The notes under the pieces are model-generated. The model searched no databases, had not been told where the DNA came from, and was given only the letters and a program-made list of their open reading frames with translations. 64,000 bases of DNA from Solicoccozyma terricola (taxonomy: Eukaryota; Basidiomycota; Tremellomycetes; Filobasidiales; Piskurozymaceae): the NCBI GenBank assembly GCA_001600875.1, contig BCLD01000005.1, positions 43,866 through 107,865 of the forward strand, read 5' to 3'. Position numbers and translations under genes: made by a program. Below are positions 55,699-64,000 of the stretch, one piece after another; position 1 is the first letter of the stretch, and each line of letters begins with the position of its first letter.

Positions 55699-55717
55699 AA
55701 TAGACAGGCTGTCTTTT
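55699..55717. repeat. 19-bp palindrome, one mismatch
   Basis: AATAGACAGGCTGTCTTTT, differing from the perfect form at one base. A second imperfect copy lies at 56,738-56,756; the two bracket the coding segments at 55,790-56,716. Confidence 0.7.
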
Positions 55718-55789
55718 GAGTTTTTATGTTCGTTGCCCCCACAGCAAAGACTCTGTTCTCAAGGAAAGCGTCATAGACCTGGATTATCG

Positions 55790-56090
55790 CGTGGCATCGT
55801 AGTGGAGCTGGAGCCGGTGGTGGAGGTGACGGTCCGCTACCATCCGCCGCACAGATCCCCAATCTGGCTCTCCTCGACCAGGCCCTGGCGGCCCTCGATA
55901 TCGCCAACCGAACAGCTCAGGCTTTACAGTGGGAACTGTTCGCTCTGTGGTGGAAGTTCGTCAGCGGAGCGTTCGGCGAGCCGACCGACCCTAAGAAGAC
56001 AGCCCGCTTGAAGAATGAGCTGGTGCTGCCGCTAGTCAAACGAATCAAAACTCTGGTCCCGACAGCGGTGGGAAATTGTAGGCTTCGATG
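55790..56090 (+). CDS. Helical protein fragment of unknown family
   Basis: Frame GAGGGGDGPLPSAAQIPNL, ALLDQALAALDIANRTAQAL, QWELFALWWKFVSGAFGEPT then KTARLKNELVLPLVKRIKTL, ending TGA at 56,088-56,090. Regular hydrophobic spacing and Trp pairs suggest amphipathic helices. No start codon or upstream exon is assigned. It overlaps by about 45 bases the end of the minus-strand frame at 56,045. Confidence 0.35.
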
Positions 56091-56716
56091 AGTGTTCCCT
56101 GAAGAGCTTTGATGGGGGTAAAGAGCGCAGCTGGCGGGGACGTTGGTGTGGTTGCCGTAGCCGTAGCAGTGGCGAGGTTTGAGGCAGGCAGAAGGATCGA
56201 GGGAACTGCGGATGTACTGGCGATGGCAGGTACTTCAGTGGTTAAGGCGGGTGATAGGGCCACACCTTCTTGTCGGACTGATGGGTTGATACCATTGGTC
56301 TGAATGGCGGTCTGGGCCGAGGCGGCGGCCGGTGGAATCACTGAGCAAGGTGGTGGTCAGCTGTAAACTCATGGACGTAATGAACCAGATGAGAACTCGG
56401 GCCCTGGTGTTCGAACAACTGGAGCCACCTTATCCAGCGTAGTGATGTTAGCTGCAGCCTCCCTCGGTTCCGGAGCAGTGATCGAAGCCGGCGCAGGGGC
56501 AGCAGGAGTCGCGGTAAGAGCCGAAGCCGATAGAGCAGTCAGTGCAGAAGCCACAGCAGGAGTCACCGAACGTCTCCCAGGGATTGTGTTGATGCTAGCA
56601 GGTGTCATCGCGTAAAACATATGATGCGACGATTCTGGACGGAGACCATCGCTCGATCGCTGGTTATTTCCGCTCGCGACATTCGCTGCCAAAATGTGAG
56701 GTTCGTGTCTGCCCAC
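56045..56716 (-). CDS. Ala/Pro/Thr-rich protein N-terminus (family E)
   Basis: Frame one (56,716 to about 56,385): TIPGRRSVTPAVASALTAL, then TATPAAPAPASITAPEPREA and VVRTPGPEFSSGS. After a probable intron (56,345-56,385) frame two: IPPAAASAQTAIQTNGINP, GVALSPALTTEVPAIASTSA, LATATATATTPTSPPAALF and TPIKALQGTLIEAYNFPPLS. The LKAL..TLIEAYNFPPL ending resembles the start of the helical part that precedes NACHT in agaricomycete STAND proteins, but the frame stops at 56,045. The same segment is duplicated at 34,600-34,830. Confidence 0.4.
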
Positions 56717-56737
56717 GCAGAGGGAGAGAGAACCACG

Positions 56738-56756
56738 AAAAGACAGCCTGTCCTTT
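56738..56756. repeat. 19-bp palindrome, one mismatch
   Basis: AAAAGACAGCCTGTCCTTT, member of the dispersed palindrome family. Confidence 0.7.
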
Positions 56757-56845
56757 CACACGCTTCTGCGGACTTGCTGTACTAGTTCGCAGGCCCATTT
56801 ACAGCGTCATGAAATGTTTGCTGCGGGCAACTATAGCAGGCTGGG

Positions 56846-57100
56846 TGTTCAAATAACCGTGCTAGAGCGCTCTATCACCCCGGACAGTAGGAAACTCGAT
56901 CTCAATTACCAATCACCAACAATAGACTCTTTCGCCTCTTTTCTGTCTCTTTGGCCCCAAGACATGTAAGACCGCTGGAACAGCCTCTGTACCTAGGGGA
57001 CATAATTGTGTCATCGTCCTAACTGCCTAGCTGTCTCTTTTGCCCCCTTTAGTATATAGTTCTCATTGAAAAGCTCACACTTTTCGTCGCCAAAGCATCA
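56846..57100 (+). repeat. Diverged solo LTR, family B-like
   Basis: TGTTCAAATAACCGTG and CGCTCTATCACCCCGGACAG as in family B, then diverging, with CTGCCTAGCTGTCTCTTTTG and a TATATAG box near 57,053. Preceded by AGCAGGCTGGG like the 19,793 copy. Confidence 0.65.
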
Positions 57101-57131
57101 CGCTCGACATTTCCTTGGGAACATGGTGGTC

Positions 57132-57680
57132 TAGACGCCATCGCAGAACGACACCATGGCGTACTTGCCATTCCTGATCCATGCCAACCCTGGTGCCTCC
57201 TCGTCCAACCTTTTCACCGTTTCCTGGTCCGGAACACCAACGCAGACGTCTGCCTTGTTTGTCCTCAAAGCCAGGATCTTCAGCCCGCTATCATGGCCAA
57301 TCGGTCCAAGGGCTTTCTTGAACGGGGAAGTGTAAGGCCGGGACCGATCGCTTGTGAGCTTACGAGAAATTCAATCGAGTGCACATATTGCAGGAATATC
57401 ATTCTGTTGGCCCAACAGCATCTTGTTGTGTAGCCAATGGCGAGGCAGCGATCCATCCCTTTGGAATAATCATGCCGTCGGAGGTTATTAGATCGTGGGT
57501 TGCGTATCGAACTAGCAATAGATTCGTGTAAAAGCTCCACTTTCACGCATGCATGCTTCGCTGAAGGGCATATTGTTGGCTGGGTAGATGCCCTTGGTAG
57601 GTGGATTGTGTCGGATCTCGCCCTCAAACTGACTAAGAAGGTGTGGGTTTCGAAAGAGGTGAAGGGTGGTCCAGGAGAAG
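57132..57680 (-). CDS. Hypothetical gene, two exon-like blocks
   Basis: Upper block (about 57,660-57,535): LLSQFEGEIRHNPPTKGIYP and NNMPFSEACMRESGAF. Lower block (57,325-57,132): PFKKALGPIGHDSGLKILAL, RTNKADVCVGVPDQETVKRL, EEAPGLAWIRNGKYAMVSF then CDGV and TAG. Both have good coding character on the same strand; the 200 bases between them contain stops and would be intron plus lost exon. No family recognised. Confidence 0.4.
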
Positions 57681-57689
57681 GGTGCCTGC

Positions 57690-58279
57690 AGTATTAACGT
57701 GGGCAGCGGTGATCAGGATCAGATATCTGCACGGGGAGTATTAGCGTCCCAAAATAGAATTCGAAGTGCGACAAACTGGAACGATCTACCAGACTAAGCA
57801 CCTGGCTCTGCGATTCAAACGGATCGCCGAGATCGGAACCAGAAAACCTCCCCACTACTCTCCACCCTGGAGGAAACACGGAGTAAAAGTGGACGATGCA
57901 CCTGCGCACCGGTATTTATACTTCCGACAACATCAACAACCAGGGTGGCATCCACACTGCCTTCAGGAAATGTGGTCCGCACGACATATATGTATGAGAA
58001 TTCACCTTCTCCGTAACAACCATCGTAAGCATCCCATTCACCACGATACTCCATTCACTGGTAGACGCAGTTCATGTATATGCATACTGGGCTCCTTTTC
58101 TACTGCATGATTTGCGCTTATACGTCTTTTAAGTGATATTGGCCTGCACCGCGATCAAACCCTGTGTCAGAACTTCAACATCAACCGGTTGATGTTCTTC
58201 ATTGTAGACACTGAGACGTATCTGTTTCATCGGCCATCCAACGGACCCTAACAGGATGCTGTTCAACCTGCCAGCAATC
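57690..58279. other. Downstream region of the phosphoesterase gene
   Basis: Minus-strand frame at 58,129-58,279 (NSILLGSVGWPMKQIRLSVY, VDVEVLTQGLIAVQANIT) might be a C-terminal extension of the phosphoesterase after an intron. Otherwise nothing recognised. Confidence 0.3.
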
Positions 58280-59869
58280 CTATGAGCGGGCGTTTTGCTC
58301 GGAAGGGCTGGGCAAGTCGAACGGCGCATCGTCGCGCCGCTCAGCCAGGATGAGATGCTCAAATGTCGACGACCATGCGGTGCGGGGTGTGAACGTGGGG
58401 AGATTCCATAGCTGGCCAAGGGTGGCGATGATGGATGTGGCCGAGTACTCTCCGCCCTGGTTGGCGCTCTTGTGCTCCACAATGCCCTTGCCCACCCAGG
58501 GCGAGATGAGCATCGTGGGCACTCGGACACCCAGCCGGTCGAAAGGAAAAGTAATGTTAACGCCGTCCAGCGCTGCCTCGCTGTAGGTCAGGTTGTCGCC
58601 CGCAGGAACATTGACTGGCGGAGGAACGTGGTCGGCAAATCCGCCTGAGGTAGTGAGCAAGTGTCAGCGATGCGACAATATATGAAGCCGGCTCTGCCCT
58701 GCCCTGCCCCCGCCCTCACCATGCTCGTCGAATGTCAGAACAAACAGCGTCTCATTCCATTGGGGGGAAGTCCGGAGTGCATCGTAAACCTTCTTGACAA
58801 AGGCTTCACCCATACTGACTGGGGATGGCGGGTGAAACGAGTCGTAGCTGCAGCANTCTGGGTTGATATAGGAGAGCTGGGGGAGTTTACCGTCTNTGGC
58901 GTTGGTGTAGAACTGGCTGAGGGGNTTNATGTTNGTCTCGTATGCCTTGNTTTGGANGGTCCAGTTGTANAACAAGGCATCNGGATTGAATCCNCCCGAG
59001 GCTTTGTCGTTCGGTGTGATGTAACCAGCAGTCGCGTTCGTGGTGTTTGAGTAGTTTATCCACGAGATGTTCTTCTCCGAGAGGGCCTGGAAGATGGAAA
59101 GCTGGGGAAGACCACCCCAGTTGAATCCGACGTCGTTACGGCCATGGCCGTGGGAGGTGCCCGAGGTGAGATAGGCGCGATTGGGATTGGTGGGACCTGG
59201 GACGTCAGCGAACCACCTGTCGAAGAGGACNTATTCTTGCGCGAGCGTCTTCATGATCGGGATTCGGTCGCAAGANAGGTAATCGATNGACCTGACACCC
59301 ACGGAGATGTTATCCGCCTTGTACCTGTTGAGCTGCGGNGCGAAAGGGCAGGNAGTCNCCGACANTCAGGCAGTCACCCTGCGACAGGACANNAGTCATA
59401 CAGCCAAGGNAACAGGCCTCGGGATACGCACCTGCTGCGTAACGAAACCATCCATTACTGGCTTTTGAACACCACTTTTTACAAGAGTTTCATCAGGATG
59501 CCAGGTACCAAACGCTTGCATGTTGACGCCGCTGATGCCATGATCCGGGTCCTCTGGGGAGACATCGGGCAAGGTGTTGGTAGCACAAACCGATCCGAGA
59601 TTGCCGCTTGTGATGTTGATGGGGTTGCAGTAATGTTTTCCAACGAGAGTGTTGATGTCGTCCTGGTAGGACATGTCGCCGAAGAAGCTGTCGAACGAGC
59701 GGTTTTCCAGAACCAGGACGACAACATTCTTGATGGAATCCTTCCAGCTAGACGAGACGACGCTTCCAGCTGCGCCTCTGTGTGCGCCGTGCTCAGCCGG
59801 GGCGGGAGACGCCAGTACGGAGGCGGCCAAGAGTAAACCGCCCAAAACGGAAGTCGAAGCGGATAGCAT
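58280..59869 (-). CDS. Secreted phosphoesterase family protein (phospholipase C/acid phosphatase type)
   Basis: Starts MLSASTSVLGGLLLAASVLA with ASPAPA, a clear signal peptide. Motifs of the phosphoesterase family (PF04185) follow: VVVLVLENRSFDSFFGDM (metal-binding Glu-Asn), NPINITSG, GISGVNMQAFGTWH, MDGFVTQQ, then after an intron YKADNISVGV, YVLFDRWFADVPGPTNPNRA and LTSGTSHGHG, LPQLSIFQALSEKNISW, QLSYINP, ETLFVLTFDEHG, and after another intron FADHVPPPVNVPAGDN, TFPFDRLGVRVPTMLISPW, ATSIIATLGQLWNLPT and LTPRTAW-like FTPRTAWSSTFEHLI. It ends at NARS with a stop at 58,280, the usual length. It would cleave phosphate esters or phospholipids outside the cell. A TATA box (CTATAAAG) stands at 59,938-59,944. 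About 20 single Ns lie at 58,857-59,405. Confidence 0.88.
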
Positions 59870-60728
59870 GGTTCTTTGCAGGGCGTGGATGAGGGAGAAG
59901 CCAGGCTGAATTAACCACGCACTGCTCTAGCCGTGGCTTTATAGCTAAAGGTTGTTCTCGCTACTGGGACAACCGCACCAACCGCACCCAGTACACCGCG
60001 GTGAATCCCACGCACGTTCTTTTCGCTCATGCTTTTCATGCTGTTGCTGCTTCCCATTGATTACTGTGTCGTCATATTCCAGCGTCAAAGTCATATGGTC
60101 AGTAAATAAGTCTTGTGGAAACTATCGAGCGCTAGTGCTGACCGTAGGAATTGTCACACTGTCTCCCCTCCGACCGGGCTCCTATCTACATCTGCTTGCA
60201 GCCGACGGTGCAAGAAAGATCATGTTTGCACACAGGCCGGGAAAGCGTTCATTACCGACCTATGAACTGTGAGCCACGCTATGGTAATAACGGCTTGCGG
60301 TTAGTCCTGTTGTTTGATATGATGCACACGGTGCACTCAGGCAACAGCCTGTGACGGGGTTGCGAACATCGTATCACAACAAACGTGTTTCGAGGTGTGT
60401 TGAGTCGGCGTGAAATATTTGAATATGAATATCTGAATGCTCGCAAGCAATTCGGTCAATTGACGATTCTATTTCTAGCGACGAGTGGAGGTTCAATTTA
60501 TTCAATTTACGGCCAAAAAACGTATATCGCTATGACGTCCGGATGATGCATCGTCCAGGAATAGCGACCCGCACTGTTCATGAATATGAACGAACGTGTT
60601 ATCGCAAGGTGTACAAGTTCGCTGCTAGAAGAACCGGCAGAGTGACGAGTATAAATGCAGTGGACGAGGATCCTTGGTATCACCCCCCAGGTCCTCACAT
60701 CGTTTAACGTCGATCACATTATAGTGCC
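59870..60728. promoter_or_regulatory. Shared divergent promoter region
   Basis: Lies between two phosphoesterase genes transcribed away from each other. TATA boxes: CTATAAAG on the minus strand at 59,938-59,944 and GTATAAATG on the plus strand at 60,649-60,657, each about 70 bases before its ATG. Confidence 0.55.
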
Positions 60729-61430
60729 ATGATCTGCGCCTTGCTAGCACTATCCTCAATCGTCCTCCGCGCGTCGGGACAGATCATCCCAGCCTTTACT
60801 CCGCCCGCCGCCTGTCCCGTATGCACGTCAAGCAACTAGTGAGTTAGTCAGGGACGTAGATCGTGGATGGTGGTACTGACATCCATACCATTCCAATAAC
60901 AGCACCGGCCGAAACAATGGCTCCCTCCCAGTCCAGCGTCGGGTACCCGGAAAGGCATATTCAAGGTTCATCCAGATATGGCTCGAGGTGACCANCAGTT
61001 CCACTGGATTGTACCCGAAGCTCTTTTCTTCAGCTGACTTCGCTGCTTGCACAGAACACCGACTTTGACACCGCTCAAGCCTCGTCCACGTTTCAGAAGT
61101 TGGCTTCGGATGGCATCCTCTTGACAAACTACAACGGCGTGACGCATCCCAGTGAGGTGAGTTGGCTCTCCGGGTTGTCCACCTGGGATGGAAGGATACC
61201 GAGCTGAACTGTCCCCTTTCACAGCCGAACTATGTCGCATCGATAGCAGGAGACTTCTTTGGCATGAGAGACGACAGTAAGCCTTTGGCCCCTCCATGAA
61301 CACCTTCGTCGCCATAGCTGATCATCCCCCCTAAAGGTTTCTATGCACTTCCATTGCTGCCATCCTATGCCATTGTCCGATTGCTTGGCCGCTGAACAAG
61401 GGCTGATTTTCCACATGGCCGGTGAGCGAT
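60729..61430 (+). pseudogene. Acid phosphatase-like phosphoesterase, frameshifted and truncated
   Basis: Exons 60,729-60,838 (signal peptide ICALLALSSIVLRASGQII), 60,903-60,987 (NNGSLPVQRRVPGKAYSRF, IQIWLE), 61,055-61,156 (NTDFDTAQASSTFQKLASDG, LLTNYNGVTHPSE), 61,225-61,276 (PNYVASIAGDFFGMRDD) and from 61,337 (SFYALP, IVRLL) splice cleanly. ENTDF and THPSEPNYVASIAGD are the hallmark metal site of fungal acid phosphatases in PF04185. In the fifth exon a TGA follows IVRLLGR; one phase away the match goes on as EQGLIFHMAG to a GTGAGC donor at about 61,421. Nothing of the C-terminal half is seen. So a gene recently broken by a single-base shift and 3' loss. Confidence 0.75.
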
Positions 61431-61989
61431 GGCAATACAAGCCTTTCGAGATAACGCGCTTTGTTGGAGGTCTCGGCGTTTTCTCGGGTCGCATCACCAC
61501 ATTCCCCCCTTCAACGTGAGTCAGCCATGATCATGTACTGCAGATACGGCGCGCGCTGACTCTGAAGGGAAAACTCCTAACAGGCGATTCTGCTTACCAT
61601 CTGCTTACCATCATCGGTTTGCACAACTGCGTCACCACATCTGAATCACGAACAAGGTCCGCCTCCATGGACCCATCCTTGCGTGAGTAGCCGCGTCGAT
61701 TGCTCTTATGATCCGCCGCTCACACTATCAATTCCCTCAGCAACGTCACCTTGGTTCCCATCGCCGGTGCTCTGTGAGGTTTATCACCACCACCAAAGCC
61801 AACTCTCGTCTCAAAATAAGAATTCTCCCCATCCCAGCACCCCGATGTAAATCAGCAGCGTCCTCATCGTCCCCATCATGAGCTTAGGCGGTGATATGTA
61901 TGGCGTGGCATTGCATGGAGTGGTATACATTGCCATCAGTTCTCTCATTTCTACACAGTTACTTCCATGACCACCAATCTGACCCCAAC
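61431..61989. other. No gene recognised
   Basis: Short frames without resemblance; a few exon-like scraps (NVTLVPIAGAL near 61,745) cannot be placed. Confidence 0.35.
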
Positions 61990-62195
61990 AACCACCACCT
62001 ACACAAATGAAATGGTTGTTTTCTCTACAAAAGTACAACTCTGGCTCGACATTCCCTGGATCTTTATAGTTAAAGAGACAGCTAGAGGACAATGATTGAC
62101 CTGATACCGTTCCTCCGGGCAATTGTCCGATTGTCCGTAGGAGTGTCCTACTGTTCGGAGTGATAGAGCGCTCTAAAGACACGGTTATTTCAACA
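61990..62195 (-). repeat. Solo LTR, family B
   Basis: Reverse orientation; minus strand begins TGTTGAAATAACCGTG at 62,195 and matches the 19,793 copy through CTATAAAG, CCAGGGAATGTCGAGCC and ACAACCATTTCATTTGTG. Confidence 0.8.
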
Positions 62196-62199
62196 CACT

Positions 62200-62404
62200 G
62201 CTCCCTCAAAGCATATTGATATTCGCTACAAGCATGCCAGGGAGATGTGGTTGGATGGCAAAATCAATCTGGAGTACTGCCCAACAGAACAAATGTTGGC
62301 CGACATTCTCAAAAACTCTCTTGATTCCCGTCGCTTCAGCATTATCCGTGGTCAAATGGGACTGAAGGGTTGGCTTCCGGGAGTGAGGAGGCGTGTTCGA
62401 CTCT
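62200..62404 (+). pseudogene. Copia RNase H C-terminal fragment before an LTR
   Basis: SKHIDIRYKHAREMWLDGKI, NLEYCPTEQMLADILKNSL then RRFSIIRGQMGLKGW: the end of a copia polyprotein, different from family A pol (which has QLEYIVTGRQQADILTKPL). A family A LTR follows at 62,405, but the sequence between lacks a polypurine tract, so the two may have come together by chance. Confidence 0.8.
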
Positions 62405-62611
62405 CGTTAAGATAGCATTTATGGACACGTGTCCGTGACACTGTCAGCAAGTCTGGATCAGTCTAGGATGCATCAATATAAAGTAGGATGCAGGTTTAGC
62501 AGAGTAGAACTCGTCTGGGACTACACAATACCTAGGTTTTCGAGATAGAGATGTAGAAGAAGACTTCACCGAATTTTCATTCCCAGTTTTGACACCCCTT
62601 TATTCGTAACA
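62405..62611 (+). repeat. LTR, family A (about 207 bp)
   Basis: CGTTAAGATAGCATTTATGG to TTCGTAACA, about ten percent diverged from the 11,237 copy; the first T is changed to C. Confidence 0.88.
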
Positions 62612-62780
62612 ACTCTGAGTGGCAAATTTCCTAGAACATTCTGGAGATTGCTCAGGGTTCTGATGGAGAATTCTCCAGCATGACCTAGAAGGTTCACTCC
62701 CTCCAGCTCAAGTATATATATAGCAGACAGATGTAGACTAGACATCACCACTCCAGAGACACGAGCATTCTTTCTAACGG
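62612..62780 (-). repeat. Dispersed repeat family C
   Basis: Reverse copy of 19,490-19,660, including CTCAAGTATATATATAGCAG and GATTGCTCAGGGTTCTGATG. It begins directly after the LTR, so the LTR may have inserted into repeat C. Confidence 0.7.
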
Positions 62781-62949
62781 GCGTTCAGTTGAATTTTATA
62801 AACAGTTGAATTATATAAATGAATGGAAAAAGCCGGAAACTAATTATCGAAGTACGAACAGTCATGCCTTCCTGAAATTCTTCAGCTTTCTCGTCCTTCT
62901 GGTTTGCTTTGCCTGCCGAATCCTTGTGACTTGTGAATCCTTGTGATTT

Positions 62950-63911
62950 TCACACCGCCGAGTGGTATCCATTAGTCCACAACCCCCCCGAGAGCTCACG
63001 CCCGGCGAACATCACGCTGCGCTTAGCCACACCACCGCCGCAACATCCGAGATCGCCGCAAGGTCCAAGGCAGACGTTCCTGCCGCAGCAAGTCCCAGTG
63101 GCACACACGGTTCCTTCGGCACAGTCAGCATCAGAATTGCAGTTGGGTAGTGGATCACATGAGGTGCCCGGTCCGCAAAAGCCATTGGAGGACGCGCCTT
63201 GGAAGCAGAAACAGTTTGCCCCGCAATTATTAAGGCTACCGCAGGATGATCCGGCGCATGCCGGGGTCGTGCATACCCCGTTTTGACATTTGCCAGACGC
63301 GCACTGAAATGCAGTGGTCGATCAGTGTGTGCTAAAAGGTTAATCACGGCGAAAAGAGAATCATGGGCACTTACGACTGTACCACATGCTCCACAGTTTG
63401 CTGGGTCATTTTGCAGATTTTCACAGACACCATTGCAGAAGGACAGACTAGGGTCAGCACATTTGTTGCAAGCACCTGACGAACAGGTTATCCCAGAAGG
63501 GCACTGTAAAGCAGAGTCGGTATTTTCGCCTTTTATTGATCTCGTAGAACTTACAACTGTGCCACATGTTTTACAGTTTGCAGAGTCAGTGCTGGTATCG
63601 GTACAAGTGCTGCCACATAACTGTTGGGCTGATCCCATAGGTTTCATAGGGCCGCAGACATAGCAAGGCCCGGTCCCGTGAGCAGCAGCAGATGTGCAGT
63701 CGGCCCCAGGATTGGGAAATTTCGCGGCGCACCAGTGTGCGCAGACGCTATTGCCGTCCTCAGCTCGCTTGGCCCAAGTGGATGCGGTAACCACAGGTGA
63801 AGTAACTATTTCCAACCACCACTCGGTCATTTCAAGATCATACAATGGAGGCCAATGTGTGCCAATGCACTTACTAAATAAGAGTAGAATGAGTATGAAG
63901 ATTCTGGACAT
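62950..63911 (-). CDS. Secreted Cys-rich protein with repeated NC-x2-CG modules
   Basis: ATG 63,909-63,911 opens a hydrophobic leader (MSRIFILILLLFS). After a first intron (GTAAGTGCATT.. to about 63,810) come SVCAHWCAAKFPNPGADC, PCYVCGPM, CGSTCTDTSTDSANCKTCG then TV, intron, CPSGITCSSGACNKCADPS with FCNGVCENLQNDPANCGACG then TV, intron, CASGKCQNGVCTTPACAGSS, CGSLNNCGANCFCFQGASS, CDPLPNCNSDADCAEGTVC, CCGRNVCLGPCGDLGCCGGG and a tail to TGA at 62,950. The modules with NL..D..NCG.CG recall Stig1-type extracellular repeats. All cysteines would be in disulfides outside the cell. The two inner introns interrupt the module at the same codon (after CGTV) in the same phase. Function unknown; secreted Cys-rich proteins of fungi include wall proteins and effectors. 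Confidence 0.72.
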
Positions 63912-64000
63912 CTTGGATTTGGATGGGTCTGGATGGGATGTTTTAGTAGGATTTCGATTAGGTGGGTGGATCAAGTTCTCATGGGGCGGTTTCGTAGGCA

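Noticed and set aside
62933..63663. Plus-strand frames of 117 and 126 codons
   Set aside because: Antisense shadows of the Cys-rich secreted gene, whose motifs and introns are convincing on the minus strand.

Overview
This is a nuclear contig from a filamentous basidiomycete, most likely an agaricomycete. Genes carry many short GT..AG introns of about 43-70 nt, with TATA boxes a few tens of bases before several starts. There are no bacterial ribosome sites or operons. Between the genes lie Ty1-copia debris, solo LTRs and fragments of the patatin, CHAT, TPR and WD40 proteins that make up fungal STAND (NLR-like) receptors. Two DUF2235 (Tle1-like) hydrolase genes add to a profile that resembles Rhizoctonia or Ceratobasidium. 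That name is an inference from family content; no search was run. A 100-N gap and scattered single Ns show a draft assembly.

Layout. 0-6 kb: the end of a TPR protein, a copia scrap, a decayed transketolase-like gene, a pair of inverted 21-bp palindromic repeats and weak Cys-rich or low-complexity reading frames. 7-9 kb: an apparently intact multi-exon DUF2235 hydrolase. 9.5-15.4 kb: a 5'-complete but 3'-truncated copia element inserted beside remnants of a TPR, patatin and P-loop GTPase-like gene or genes. 17-18.2 kb: a five-exon dienelactone hydrolase. 19.5-26 kb: nested LTR debris, including a copia pol on the minus strand fused head-to-head to a second pol fragment, and tRNA-like repeats. 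27-29.3 kb: a second DUF2235 gene with a long C-terminal region. 30.4-37 kb: a field of short inverted TGTAGTG repeats, a SINE-like insertion with 16-bp target duplications inside a WD40 STAND gene, copia scraps, and a CHAT pseudogene that contains telomere-like repeats, a gap and an LTR-like insertion. 37.1 kb: a run of 101 cytosines. 38.7-39.6 kb: LTR-like sequence. 40.5-43.5 kb: an intact allantoate-type MFS transporter. 45.8-47.2 kb: a PH-domain protein. 49-50.1 kb: a broken sugar transporter. 50.9-51.7 kb: an intronless SDR oxidoreductase. 53.7-57.7 kb: a solo LTR, an ERF4/Golgin-A7-like protein, a membrane protein and species-specific proteins. 58.3-61.4 kb: two divergent phosphoesterases, one secreted and apparently intact, the other frameshifted. 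62-64 kb: LTR debris and a secreted Cys-rich protein built from repeated modules.

Working genes are therefore mostly metabolic or transport genes (dienelactone hydrolase, SDR, MFS permease, secreted phosphoesterase), plus the DUF2235 hydrolases, PH and ERF4-like proteins and the Cys-rich secreted protein. The STAND-type parts are nearly all broken. The most unusual signals are a 19-bp palindrome (AAAAGACAG-N-CTGTCTTTT) found six times, the TGTAGTG repeat field, the SINE-like insertion, in-frame telomere-like repeats in a CHAT gene, and nonsense codons that look like C-to-T changes in both a host-gene relic and transposons.
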